Origin: an uncultured Phascolarctobacterium sp.
Lineage (GTDB): Bacteria > Bacillota > Negativicutes > Acidaminococcales > Acidaminococcaceae
NCBI RefSeq assembly: GCF_937920985.1
Contig: NZ_CALDXR010000024.1
Coordinates: 1 to 34,418, forward strand
Direction of reading: 5' to 3'
Length of the DNA: 34,418 nt
The notes beneath the pieces were generated by a model. The model had not been told where the DNA came from, made no database searches, and saw nothing but the letters and a program-made list of their open reading frames with translations. The position numbers and the translations under genes were made by a program. Positions 1 through 7,974 of the stretch are shown one piece after another. The stretch's first letter is position 1. Each line of letters starts with the position of its first letter.

Positions 1-64
1 TGAAAAACTACGAAAAACCGAGATAATCGGTGAAAATTAAAGATATTATAGGGAGATGAGTTGA

Positions 65-1873
65 GTGAAGAAAAAATTAATTTTGTCAACAGGTATTCTT
101 TTCTCTATGTTAGTTGCCGGTAACTGTTACGCTGCTGCTGACGATATTCAGGGAGAATTTAAGCTGGATGAGATGGTCGTTACGGCATCGCGTATTGAGA
201 AAAAAGATATTGATGTACCCGCTATGACTCAGGTATATAACGAAAAAGATATCGAAAGAACTGGCGCAACCAATGTAATGGATTTTATGTATAATGTTTT
301 GGGTGCAGAGGTACTAGATACAACAGCACCTGCAAAAAATGGTGTACATTTTAGAGGCACAGGATCTTCTTCGAGAATGAGAACTTCAGCTTTGATTATG
401 CTTAATGGCACACCTATTAATATTCAGGGTAGAGCGGATATTTCAGCAATTCCTGTAACTGCTATCAAAAGAATCGAAGTACTCAATGGTGGCGGCTCTG
501 TACTTTACGGTACCGACGCATTAGATGGTATGGTTAATATTATTCTTAAGGATACTGTTAAAAACAGGCTTTATGGCGGCTTTGGTACGCATGGCTATCG
601 TGAAGGTGGTATTGCTATTCAGGCTGATAAATTATCTCTTGCGTACGATGGCAGAAAAATCAGCGAAAGAGGTCATGATGGCATTTTAGGAAACAGTAAC
701 GTACCTACTAAAGTTAGGTATGGTGGTAAATATGATAGCAGCAACTATTTTGCGCATCTTGTTCCAGATGAACATTTAGATGTAGTATATATGCAGCGCG
801 ATTATTCAAATGATTATTTCTACCGTGGTCCTAGTGGCTATAATGATCCTGATGCCGAATCCAGATTATTAAATGTAAAATATAAAAACAAGAATCTGAA
901 TGTGTCTACTTATTGGAAGGATTATGAATTATCTATTGTAAATGATAAAACTGGCCTTACTACAGATAACTGGAGCAAGGTTTACGGTATTGATATAAAT
1001 AATAAGTTTGATATCGGGAAGGCTTCCATTATTGTTGGCGGTAACTTTGATAGCGAACGTATGGCACAGACCAAAGGCACATATCGTAGAACACAAGATA
1101 CCACTGCAATATATATGCTGTTAGATGCTCCGGTAAGTGAAAAAACTTCTGTAAGTGTTGGCGGTCGTCAGGTGTATATCAGTGATCTGGGCAATAAATT
1201 CTGCCCACAATTCAATGTTTTGCATAAACTTGATGAAAACAGCAGCCTGTTCCTGAATGTGAATAAGGCATTCAGAACTCCTTTGGCAGAGGAACTGTTT
1301 GGTAATGCAGGTCATGGATATACGGGTAATCTTGCATTGAGACCTGAAGAAGGCTGGTTAAGTGAAATTGGCTGGAAAAAGCAGTTTGATGATAAATCTG
1401 TAAAGATTGCCGTTTTCAATATGGATATTAAAAACAGAATTTCTAAAGACGCTACCAAAACTTTTGTGAATAACGATAAGTTTAAAAATACTGGCGTTGA
1501 AGCATTGTACGAGCAAAATATTGACAGTAAATGGAAATATAATGTAGGTATGACTTATTCTAATCCTAAAGAAAAATCAGTTGCTAAAGGATGGACTCAG
1601 GCTGACTATAAATTTATGGGTACTGCAGGAATTCATTATCAGCTCGACAAATATAATGCGTCTTTGAACGTTCAGTATTATGGCTTGCAAACTCCTTCAA
1701 GCAAGGATAAGGATGCAGTTAATTTCAACTTTAATATGGGCTATAAATTTGATAAAAACTCTTCTGTAATTTTCAGAGTTAAGAATATTGCAGATAGTGA
1801 TAAGTCATTTGAATCATGCGGAAGTCAATTACCGAAGCGAGCTGTCAGCCTGACTTATTATTTAGATTTTTAA
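65..1873 (+). CDS. TonB-dependent outer-membrane receptor
   Basis: This is an outer-membrane gated channel for ligands such as cobalamin, heme or siderophores, energised by TonB-ExbBD. The 602-residue product has a Lys-rich N-terminus and hydrophobic signal peptide (about residues 1-24). A TonB-box/plug start follows (DEMVVTASR, about 35-43), then a plug domain to about residue 155 with the family-typical VLNGGGSVLYGTDALDG stretch. The rest is a beta-strand-rich barrel ending in an aromatic Phe (YYLDF), as expected for BAM recognition. Length fits the smaller BtuB/heme-receptor class. The start is GTG at 65, preceded by GGGAG at 51-55; no better in-frame start exists. A small hairpin (17-31, ACCGA/TCGGT) lies in the visible leader, but too little upstream sequence is present to judge a riboswitch. 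The CGGC gene follows after 12 bases and is probably co-transcribed. Substrate is unknown. Confidence 0.92.
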   Translation: MKKKLILSTGILFSMLVAGNCYAAADDIQGEFKLDEMVVTASRIEKKDIDVPAMTQVYNEKDIERTGATNVMDFMYNVLGAEVLDTTAPAKNGVHFRGTGSSSRMRTSALIMLNGTPINIQGRADISAIPVTAIKRIEVLNGGGSVLYGTDALDGMVNIILKDTVKNRLYGGFGTHGYREGGIAIQADKLSLAYDGRKISERGHDGILGNSNVPTKVRYGGKYDSSNYFAHLVPDEHLDVVYMQRDYSNDYFYRGPSGYNDPDAESRLLNVKYKNKNLNVSTYWKDYELSIVNDKTGLTTDNWSKVYGIDINNKFDIGKASIIVGGNFDSERMAQTKGTYRRTQDTTAIYMLLDAPVSEKTSVSVGGRQVYISDLGNKFCPQFNVLHKLDENSSLFLNVNKAFRTPLAEELFGNAGHGYTGNLALRPEEGWLSEIGWKKQFDDKSVKIAVFNMDIKNRISKDATKTFVNNDKFKNTGVEALYEQNIDSKWKYNVGMTYSNPKEKSVAKGWTQADYKFMGTAGIHYQLDKYNASLNVQYYGLQTPSSKDKDAVNFNFNMGYKFDKNSSVIFRVKNIADSDKSFESCGSQLPKRAVSLTYYLDF

Positions 1874-1885
1874 TGCCATAGAGAT

Positions 1886-2236
1886 ATGAAAAGAATAGCA
1901 GTTTTACGTTGTTTAAAAAGTTCTTCTCACTGTAGCGGTGCTGGTTGTTTGAAAATCTTATTGAATAAAGAGAAGGTATATTCTAAATATAAGGAAGAAG
2001 ACATACAGCTTGCAGCATTTTGGACCTGCAATGGGTGCGGCGATATATCGTTGGGGGACGAAGAAGGTCTCAGACGAAAAATAGCTTCCATGGAGCGTTT
2101 TTCAGTTGATGTAGTTCATATGTCTCATTGTGTTTTTAAGAAGAAAACGGATGGTTCAGAGGAAATATGCCCCCAAGTTAGTGCTATTGTTTCCGAATTG
2201 GAAAAAATAGGTGTAAGAGTAGAGAAGGGATTCTAA
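1886..2236 (+). CDS. CGGC-domain protein, putative metal-binding
   Basis: A small (116 aa) soluble protein without signal peptide. It resembles the CGGC-domain family: an N-terminal beta strand followed by RC (MKRIAVLRC), a central cysteine cluster (CNGCGD, about residues 49-54), and a conserved SHC motif near residue 78. The family is named for this Cys-Gly-Gly-Cys-like motif and is thought to bind metal, but its biochemical role is not established. It starts 12 bases after the TonB receptor and is followed by a clear terminator, so the two genes form a probable operon. This placement hints at a cytoplasmic partner in metal or metallo-cofactor uptake, which is inference only. Confidence 0.75.
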   Translation: MKRIAVLRCLKSSSHCSGAGCLKILLNKEKVYSKYKEEDIQLAAFWTCNGCGDISLGDEEGLRRKIASMERFSVDVVHMSHCVFKKKTDGSEEICPQVSAIVSELEKIGVRVEKGF

Positions 2237-2238
2237 TA

Positions 2239-2280
2239 AAAGAAGAGTTGTTGCTGAAAAGGTGACAGCTCTTCTTTTTT
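2239..2280 (+). terminator. Rho-independent terminator after CGGC gene
   Basis: The arm AAGAAGAG-TTGTTGC pairs with GTGACAG-CTCTTCTT (15 positions, two G-U wobbles and one further G-U at the tip region) and is followed by a T run. It lies directly after the stop codon at 2236. Confidence 0.8.
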
Positions 2281-2347
2281 AGCTATATAAATTGTTAGAA
2301 ATACCTGGTATTGTAGCGGGTAATGACTTGTTTTTTTCAACAGAAAA

Positions 2348-2376
2348 CCCATGCCTTACGTATTGTAAAGCATGGG
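2348..2376 (-). terminator. Terminator of the LptA-like gene, possibly bidirectional
   Basis: The arms CCCATGC-C-TTAC and GTAA-A-GCATGGG form a 12-position stem with one C-A mismatch and a GTATT loop. Read on the minus strand the hairpin is followed by TTTTCTGTTG and more T-rich sequence, which suits the minus-strand gene ending at 2399. Confidence 0.6.
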
Positions 2377-2398
2377 CTGTTTTGGTTAGTGCAAATAT

Positions 2399-2878
2399 TT
2401 ACTGCGCTGTTATTCTCTTTTCCATAACGTTATAAGCGATATCACCGTCATGCGGTTGTCCGTTGACAGTAACGTTGCCGTGGAAGGCTGCAATTTTCGT
2501 CTTCCAGCAGTAGCTGCCGCTGTTGGCGGTAATTTTATTGCTGTTATCATTGAAAACCAGATTACCATTTACATAAGCAGTCCTGTCAGAATGATATACA
2601 TCCACCTTATCGCAGGCAAAGCTCATATCACCAAAGCTCAGATGAATGTTGCCCTGACCGTGAACCTCCATAGCATAAAGATATACCTTGGTGGCATCAC
2701 CGGTAATAGTTAAGGTTGTGTCATGTGCCGGGAACTGTACAAAAACGTGTCCCTGCAGGTCATATACGCCGGTGAGCGGGTTAAAGGTGCGGCTGTCGCT
2801 GGTGATTACCGGGTCGGCAAAGCACATAGAAGGCATCATCATAACAAGCATAGTTAATATTAAAAGAAATTTCTTCAT
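2399..2878 (-). CDS. LptA/OstA-like periplasmic protein
   Basis: A predicted periplasmic protein of 159 residues, probably linked to lipopolysaccharide transport or outer-membrane assembly. The chosen ATG at 2878 has AGAGGTGA at good spacing upstream and opens a clean signal peptide (MKKFLLILTM..., cleaved after MCFA, about residue 21). A longer in-frame start 28 codons upstream has no signal peptide at its N-terminus and overlaps the promoter. The mature part carries repeating short beta-strand units typical of the OstA/LptA jelly-roll fold (VYDLQGHVFVQF, AYVNGNLVFND, IAAFHGNVTVNG). In this family such units stack into a beta-taco that carries LPS. It is short and stands alone, without lptB or lptC beside it, so it could be a paralogue rather than the true bridge protein. 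Confidence 0.7.
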   Translation of the reverse strand: MKKFLLILTMLVMMMPSMCFADPVITSDSRTFNPLTGVYDLQGHVFVQFPAHDTTLTITGDATKVYLYAMEVHGQGNIHLSFGDMSFACDKVDVYHSDRTAYVNGNLVFNDNSNKITANSGSYCWKTKIAAFHGNVTVNGQPHDGDIAYNVMEKRITAQ

Positions 2879-2933
2879 GAATAAATCACCTCTTGTAGCA
2901 TGAAAAACAGGAGAAATTTTTAGTGTACTCTTT

Positions 2934-2962
2934 ATTATAGTATTTTTAGAGAGTCGGTGCAA
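2934..2962 (-). promoter_or_regulatory. Sigma-70 type promoter for the LptA-like gene
   Basis: On the minus strand a TTGCAC -35 (2957-2962) and a perfect TATAAT -10 (2934-2939) are separated by 17 bases, about 55 bases upstream of the ATG at 2878. Confidence 0.7.
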
Positions 2963-3057
2963 GCGTTAAAAAAGATTTTTTTAGAAAAAAAGAGGATTTT
3001 CCCTTTATACATTGAATATAAATTATGTGTGAAATATAGTTGGAGGCGGAGAGGGTA

Positions 3058-4830
3058 ATGAACGGAGATTTTGAAAACTTTAAAGAGCAGGTGCGCAGCA
3101 CAGCCGATATGGTAGAAATAATCTCCGGTTACGTGCCGTTGAAAAAGAAAGGCCAGAACTATTGGGGCTGCTGCCCGTTTCACGGTGAGAAAACACCGTC
3201 CTTTTCGGTGAACCCCGGCAAGAGCATGTTTTATTGCTTTGGCTGCCATGAGGGCGGAGATATTTTTAAGTTTATTATGAAAATCGAAAACTGCAGCTTT
3301 ATGGATGCATTAAAGCTGCTGGCTGGCAGATATTGTATTCCGATACCGGAAAAGCAGAAAACGGCCGCAGAAATTGCACGCGAGAAACAAAGAGAAAGCA
3401 TTTACAGTGCTAACGAGCTGGCGTCAAAATTCTTTCAAGCCTGTCTGACAAAAACTGCTCATGGTGAACCGGCGCTGGCATATCTTGCCGGGCGTGGCAT
3501 CAGCAGAGAAATTATTGCCAGCTTTGGCATAGGCTATGCGCTGAATAATTTTACGGCACTTGTCACCTCATTGGGCAAGCGTGGCTGCCAGCCGCAGGTT
3601 TTGGAGGCTGCCGGCCTGGCAGCACAAGGACGCGGCGGCTATTATGACAAGTTCCGCAACAGGGTGATTATTCCGATCCGTGATGCTCGCGGCCGTATAG
3701 TCGGCTTTGGCGGGCGCGTGCTGGACAACAGTACGCCTAAGTATCTGAATACAGCGGAAACGCAGTGGTTCAATAAACGGCGCCTGCTGTTCGGTCTGGA
3801 TATTGCGCTGAAGGCAATCCGCAAAAGCGGTAAGGCTGTAGTTGTTGAAGGCTATATGGACGCCATCAGCCTGCATGCTGCCGGCTTTGATAATGTGGTA
3901 GCGTCTATGGGTACGGCCTTTTCGCAGGAGCAGGCTAAGCTGCTGCAGCGTCTGGCGGATGAAGTAATCTTCTGCTATGACAGCGACAGCGCCGGACGTA
4001 AGGCTTCGGTGCGGGCAGTGAGCATTGCCCGGGAAGCAGGGCTGAAGGTGCGTATTGCCGGTGTGCCTGACGGCAAGGATCCTGATGAATATGTTCGCCA
4101 GCATGGCAGGGATGCTTTTGAGAAGGTGCTGGCGGCAGCGCAGAATGGTATAGATTTTCAAATAGATGAAACAATACTGCAAAATAATGTAGCAAATTTA
4201 GCAGGAAAAGTTGAAGCTGTGTCGAATATACTACCATTCCTACTAGAATGTAAAAATGAAATTGAAGCATCGGAGCATATCCGAAGATTGGCGCAGCGGC
4301 TGACTATCGATGAAGGCCTGATAGCGGAGGAATACCGCAAGGCAGCACGCAAGGGTGGCAGACAGCAGGCTGGGCAGTTGCAGGTGGTGCCCGAAGAAAA
4401 AAGCGCCGGCGTTGGCCAGCAGGCCGAGGAGCTGCTTCTCAGGCTACTTTTGGAGCAGCCGCAGCTGTGTGATGAATGTAGCATGGATGTGAAGGAAATC
4501 GGCTTTGATAATGCTGTGCTGGCACAGCTTTTTGAGCGGTTGTGCGAGCTTGGCATTGGTTATACGACGGATAAGCTGAATAATATTCTGGATGATGCAG
4601 CGCAGACAGCATTGGCACGTATTTTGGCACATCAGCTGCCGGAAGGCGATACTGATAAGCTTCTGCAGGACTGCCTCAGACAGATGCGACGGCTGCGTTT
4701 GGAAAAGGAATATGAAAAACACCGTCTGTTGGCAGATGAATACGAAAGGTCGGCAGATGAGCGTTTTCTTGGGGAATTAATGGAAAGTCAAAGGATAAAG
4801 AATGAAATCAAAAAACTCTATGGAAACTAA
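3058..4830 (+). CDS. dnaG: DNA primase DnaG
   Basis: Synthesises RNA primers for DNA replication on single-stranded DNA opened by DnaB. The 590-residue product shows the CHC2 zinc-binding domain with C39, H42, C60 and C63 (CCPFH and YCFGC motifs). The RNA-polymerase/Toprim core contains VVVEGYMDA (E264) and the DSDSAG metal-binding motif (D308, D310), and a helical C-terminal DnaB-interaction region follows. Length is normal for bacterial primases. I chose ATG 3058 (MNGDFENF) because the GGAGG/GAGAGGG stretch sits just upstream; an in-frame TTG at 3040 overlaps that site. rpoD starts 25 bases after the stop, giving the classical dnaG-rpoD macromolecular synthesis arrangement. Confidence 0.97.
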   Translation: MNGDFENFKEQVRSTADMVEIISGYVPLKKKGQNYWGCCPFHGEKTPSFSVNPGKSMFYCFGCHEGGDIFKFIMKIENCSFMDALKLLAGRYCIPIPEKQKTAAEIAREKQRESIYSANELASKFFQACLTKTAHGEPALAYLAGRGISREIIASFGIGYALNNFTALVTSLGKRGCQPQVLEAAGLAAQGRGGYYDKFRNRVIIPIRDARGRIVGFGGRVLDNSTPKYLNTAETQWFNKRRLLFGLDIALKAIRKSGKAVVVEGYMDAISLHAAGFDNVVASMGTAFSQEQAKLLQRLADEVIFCYDSDSAGRKASVRAVSIAREAGLKVRIAGVPDGKDPDEYVRQHGRDAFEKVLAAAQNGIDFQIDETILQNNVANLAGKVEAVSNILPFLLECKNEIEASEHIRRLAQRLTIDEGLIAEEYRKAARKGGRQQAGQLQVVPEEKSAGVGQQAEELLLRLLLEQPQLCDECSMDVKEIGFDNAVLAQLFERLCELGIGYTTDKLNNILDDAAQTALARILAHQLPEGDTDKLLQDCLRQMRRLRLEKEYEKHRLLADEYERSADERFLGELMESQRIKNEIKKLYGN

Positions 4831-4855
4831 AAAAACTATGGAAGGAGGGGACACC

Positions 4856-6463
4856 ATGGCTACAACGAGCAAAATAACTCCAGAACAAATTGAAGAGCTT
4901 ATCCGCAAGGGCAAGGCTAATAAGGGTGTTCTCACCTATAGCGATGTAATGAGCCTCACTAATACTATTGAAGACATTACTACCGAGGATGTTGAGTACC
5001 TCTATGAGGTTATTGCACGCAAGGGGTTAGATTTAGTTGATGACAATTCAGCTGATGAGGATGTCCTGCCTTTGGTAGGCCATGATGACGATAGTGACGA
5101 TCAGGAGGTCAGCGAATCTGAGCTGGCTAATCTGTCTGTGCCGGAAGGCATCAGCATTGATGATCCTGTACGCATGTATCTGAAGGAAATCGGCAGAGTG
5201 CCTCTGCTTGTAGGCGAGGACGAGGTTAAGCTGGCTAAGCGCATGGATAAGGGCCGTCAGGCAGAGCGTATTCAGCGCGGCAAGATGATTGAGCTGGAGG
5301 AGCCTGCGTTTACTGCTGAGGACAGCGGCAGCACCTTGATTGAAAAGCTGTGTGAAAACATGAAAGAGGAATGGCATATTACAAGAATGCGTTCTGTTTT
5401 CCGCGTAGCGCAAATGATTAAGGAGCGTCATAAAGCAGGTAATCCTTATACTATCGCTGATTACGAGGATTTGATTTTTGAATTCACTAAGGACGAACGC
5501 CTGCATCTGCAGCGTCTGATGGCAGAACAGAAAACGATGATTCCTGATTGCGAGCAGTTTGTTGTTGCACGTGAGACAAGCGATAAGGATGACCATAAGC
5601 TTTACCATATTAAGGCAATTCTTGAAGAAATCAAGGAACGCCTGAGTGATGGCAGAGAAAAGGATACCAAGGTTGTTGAAGCCTACTGCAACATAGATGA
5701 AGATTTTGAAAAGCTTTTGAAGGCAGTTGAAACCCAGGGCAATGATGCTAAAAAGTGTCTGTCTGAAGCTAACCTGCGTCTTGTAGTAAGCATTGCTAAG
5801 CGTTATGTTGGTCGTGGCATGCTGTTCCTGGATTTGATTCAGGAGGGCAACCTGGGCCTGATTAAAGCCGTAGATAAATTTGACTACAACAAGGGCTTTA
5901 AGTTCAGTACCTACGCTACATGGTGGATTCGTCAGGCTATTACCCGTGCGATTGCCGATCAGGCACGTACAATCCGTATTCCTGTACATATGGTGGAAAC
6001 CATTAACAAGCTTATCCGCGTTTCCCGTCAGCTGCTGCAGGAGCTCGGTCGCGAGCCGTTGCCGGAAGAAATTGCCAAGGAGATGGATACTTCCGTAGAC
6101 AGAGTACGCGAGATTATGAAAATTGCGCAGGAGCCTGTTTCTCTGGAAACTCCTATCGGCGAAGAAGAGGATTCGCATCTGGGCGATTTCATTGAGGATC
6201 ATGATGCACCGGCACCTGCTGATGCTGCTTCCTTTACTCTGCTGCGTGAGCAATTAGGTGAAGTACTTGAAACGCTTACCGTTCGTGAAAAACGTGTGCT
6301 GGAGCTGCGCTTTGGCCTGGAGGATGGCCGCAGCCGTACTCTGGAAGAGGTTGGCCAGCACTTTGGCGTAACCCGTGAGCGTATACGTCAGATTGAAGCT
6401 AAGGCATTGCGCAAGCTGCGTCACCCCAGCCGTAGCAAAAAGCTGAAGGACTTCTTAGAATAA
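4856..6463 (+). CDS. rpoD: RNA polymerase primary sigma factor (RpoD/SigA)
   Basis: The housekeeping sigma-70 factor that directs RNA polymerase to -35/-10 promoters. Start ATG 4856 is set by the strong AAGGAGGGG at 4842-4850. The product (535 aa) has an acidic region 1.1 (about 1-95) and region 1.2 with DPVRMYLKEIG (103-113). A long non-conserved insert follows. Region 2 runs from NLRLVVSIAKRYVGRG (about 306) through WWIRQAITRAIADQ, then region 3. Region 4 carries the helix-turn-helix VTRERIRQIEAKALRKLRHP (about 505-524). It is longer than the roughly 370-residue Bacillus SigA and shorter than E. coli RpoD, owing to the insert between 1.2 and 2. It is downstream of dnaG and probably co-transcribed; no terminator is seen before the tRNA promoter. 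Confidence 0.97.
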   Translation: MATTSKITPEQIEELIRKGKANKGVLTYSDVMSLTNTIEDITTEDVEYLYEVIARKGLDLVDDNSADEDVLPLVGHDDDSDDQEVSESELANLSVPEGISIDDPVRMYLKEIGRVPLLVGEDEVKLAKRMDKGRQAERIQRGKMIELEEPAFTAEDSGSTLIEKLCENMKEEWHITRMRSVFRVAQMIKERHKAGNPYTIADYEDLIFEFTKDERLHLQRLMAEQKTMIPDCEQFVVARETSDKDDHKLYHIKAILEEIKERLSDGREKDTKVVEAYCNIDEDFEKLLKAVETQGNDAKKCLSEANLRLVVSIAKRYVGRGMLFLDLIQEGNLGLIKAVDKFDYNKGFKFSTYATWWIRQAITRAIADQARTIRIPVHMVETINKLIRVSRQLLQELGREPLPEEIAKEMDTSVDRVREIMKIAQEPVSLETPIGEEEDSHLGDFIEDHDAPAPADAASFTLLREQLGEVLETLTVREKRVLELRFGLEDGRSRTLEEVGQHFGVTRERIRQIEAKALRKLRHPSRSKKLKDFLE

Positions 6464-6466
6464 TAG

Positions 6467-6495
6467 TTGACAAACAACTATAACTATTATAAAAT
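6467..6495 (+). promoter_or_regulatory. Promoter of the CAU tRNA
   Basis: A perfect TTGACA (6467-6472), a 17-base spacer and TAAAAT (6490-6495), 22 bases before the tRNA 5' end. It starts almost immediately after the rpoD stop codon. Confidence 0.75.
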
Positions 6496-6517
6496 AATAC
6501 TGTTTGGTAGCTTGCAT

Positions 6518-6592
6518 GGGCCTATAGCTCAGTGGTAGAGCCGCCGGCTCATAACCGGCTGGTCGTAGGTTCGAACCCTACTGGGCCCACCA
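6518..6592 (+). tRNA. tRNA with CAU anticodon (tRNA-Ile2 favoured, or elongator tRNA-Met)
   Basis: A full cloverleaf folds by eye: acceptor GGGCCTA/TGGGCCC with one wobble pair, D-arm GCTC/GAGC, anticodon arm GCCGG-CTCATAA-CCGGC with anticodon CAT, T-arm GTAGG-TTCGAAC-CCTAC, and an encoded ACCA end. G1-C72 pairing rules out a typical initiator. C4-G69 and C5-G68 match known recognition features for the lysidine synthetase TilS, so I lean to the AUA-reading tRNA-Ile2, but elongator Met cannot be excluded by eye. Confidence 0.9.
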
Positions 6593-6630
6593 ATACCTTA
6601 CATCAGCAAATCTAAGCAAACCAATGAATA

Positions 6631-6657
6631 AACGCAGGTCGCATGGCCTGCGTTTTT
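6631..6657 (+). terminator. Terminator after the tRNA
   Basis: Arms AACGCAGG and CCTGCGTT enclose an eight-base loop and are followed by a T run. Confidence 0.85.
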
Positions 6658-6684
6658 TGCTTGCAGCGGTCAATTATAAACAGC

Positions 6685-6713
6685 TTGCTTTTCTATAGGA
6701 AATAGTGTAAGAT
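6685..6713 (+). promoter_or_regulatory. Candidate promoter of the OmpH/Skp gene
   Basis: TTGCTT (6685-6690), a 17-base spacer and TAAGAT (6708-6713), about 43 bases upstream of the ATG. It lies just after the preceding terminator. Confidence 0.5.
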
Positions 6714-6755
6714 AATATCAGTACTAAAATCTTAAGAAGAGAGGTTACTGTTTTA

Positions 6756-7175
6756 ATGAAAAAAAGCTTATTGACTTTGATTATGGCTTTGGTTATGGCT
6801 TTAGCTTGTGCAACCAGCGCTTTTGCGGAAGATTTGGGTTATGTAAATGTTGAACGTGTTTTCCGCAGCTATCCTGATATTCAGACTACTATGAGCGTTA
6901 TCAATCTGGAGCGCCAAAAGGCTGAAAATGAATTCAACGAAAAGGCTCCGAAACTTGACGACAAGGGCAGACGCGAGCTGGGCGAAAAATTATCCGCTCA
7001 GGTAGATAAGAAGGAAGCATCCCTGCTGAATCCTATCCGCGAAAAAATCCGCAAAACTATCGGCCAGGTAGCAAAGTCTCATGGTATTAATAATGTAGTT
7101 GATGCCAGTGCTGTTGTATTCGGTGGCAAGGATCTGACTGAAGAAGTTATCGCTGCTGTTGCTCAAGGCAAATAA
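6756..7175 (+). CDS. OmpH/Skp-family periplasmic chaperone
   Basis: A periplasmic holdase that keeps outer-membrane proteins unfolded on their way to the BAM complex. The 139-residue product has a signal peptide (MKKSLLTLIM..., cleaved after AFA, about residue 24). The typical OmpH start LGYVNVERVFRSYPD follows, then a charged helical hairpin (about 50-105) and a small beta/helix cap with VVDASAVVFGGKDLTEEV. It is shorter than E. coli Skp, as are many Negativicutes-type paralogues. An AGAGAGG sits upstream, and the gene is flanked by its own promoter and a strong terminator, so it is monocistronic. It is not next to bamA or lpxD as in Proteobacteria. Confidence 0.85.
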   Translation: MKKSLLTLIMALVMALACATSAFAEDLGYVNVERVFRSYPDIQTTMSVINLERQKAENEFNEKAPKLDDKGRRELGEKLSAQVDKKEASLLNPIREKIRKTIGQVAKSHGINNVVDASAVVFGGKDLTEEVIAAVAQGK

Positions 7176-7190
7176 AAACTAATGTTATCG

Positions 7191-7223
7191 AAGGCTGTCG
7201 CAGGCAAGCGACAGCCTTTTTTT
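7191..7223 (+). terminator. Terminator of the OmpH/Skp gene
   Basis: A perfect 11-bp stem (AAGGCTGTCGC / GCGACAGCCTT) with a six-base loop, followed by T residues. Confidence 0.92.
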
Positions 7224-7231
7224 AGTGAGTG

Positions 7232-7240
7232 TGTTATAAT
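7232..7240 (+). promoter_or_regulatory. Extended -10 promoter of the yqeC operon
   Basis: TG-T-TATAAT at 7232-7240 is a perfect extended -10 element. No good -35 is seen because the terminator occupies that place. It lies 30 bases upstream of the chosen yqeC start. Confidence 0.6.
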
Positions 7241-7269
7241 ATAAGTAATTTTTTTGCGAGGTGAAGCAG

Positions 7270-7971
7270 ATGCCGGTCTGTCCCTTTGATTTTGTAAATG
7301 ACGGGAAAAAGCATACTATCTGCCTTGTTGGCGGCGGCGGTAAAACGACGGTTATGTATGAACTGGCCGCTATGTGGGCTGCCTGCGGACGCAAGGTGCT
7401 GGTGCTGACAAGTACGCATATCCTGCGTCCCGTAGATGGCAGCTTTGCTGCCGACGCAGCAGCGGTGCAAGATTTGTGGCAGCAGGGGCGTTATGCTGTT
7501 GTTGGCACTCCGGAACTGTCAACAGGTAAGCTGACGGCGCCGCCGCAGTTCTTATATGAAGCGATGCAGCCGCAGGCAGACGTGATTTTGTGTGAGGCTG
7601 ACGGCTCCAAGCATCATCCGTGCAAAGCGCCTGCGGCGCATGAGCCTGTACTTTTGCCTGACAGTGACATAGTGCTTGCTGTTGCCGGTATGGATGCTTT
7701 AGGCCATTCGCTGGCGCAGGCTTGCCAGCGTCCACAGCTGGCGGCAGAGCTTTTAGGCTGCAGCACAGATACAATTATTGATGCGCAAATGCTTGCGGCT
7801 TTGCTGCTTTCGGCGCAGGGTGCACGCAAAAATGTCGGTACACGTGCTTATTATATTGTCTTGAATAAATGTGACCTGCTAAGTGCAACGCAGCAGGAAG
7901 AAATGCGTTGGCTGTTAGTGAGTGCAGGCATGGATGAGCGAAGAACATGGCTTCGTGAAAGGGGAGAATAA
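7270..7971 (+). CDS. yqeC: YqeC-like selenium-dependent hydroxylase accessory protein
   Basis: A predicted P-loop NTPase of 233 residues that matches the YqeC family, found beside selenium-dependent molybdenum hydroxylase genes and thought to help mature these enzymes. The nucleotide-binding loop is VGGGGKTT near the N-terminus. A LTSTH segment follows, then a DxxxCEADGSKHHPCKAP block characteristic of the family, and a GTPase-like NKCDL motif near the C-terminus. I chose ATG 7270, five bases after GAGGTGA (7258-7264); an in-frame GTG at 7261 lies inside that site. yqeB follows after three bases and then an xdhC-like gene, so the three form one operon. The family's biochemical activity is not proven. 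Confidence 0.85.
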   Translation: MPVCPFDFVNDGKKHTICLVGGGGKTTVMYELAAMWAACGRKVLVLTSTHILRPVDGSFAADAAAVQDLWQQGRYAVVGTPELSTGKLTAPPQFLYEAMQPQADVILCEADGSKHHPCKAPAAHEPVLLPDSDIVLAVAGMDALGHSLAQACQRPQLAAELLGCSTDTIIDAQMLAALLLSAQGARKNVGTRAYYIVLNKCDLLSATQQEEMRWLLVSAGMDERRTWLRERGE

Positions 7972-7974
7972 TAA

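Noticed and set aside
5048..6253. Long open frame (401 codons) antisense to rpoD
   Set aside because: It lies wholly within the unmistakable rpoD gene, has no ribosome site or recognisable domain, and follows the codon pattern of the sense gene.
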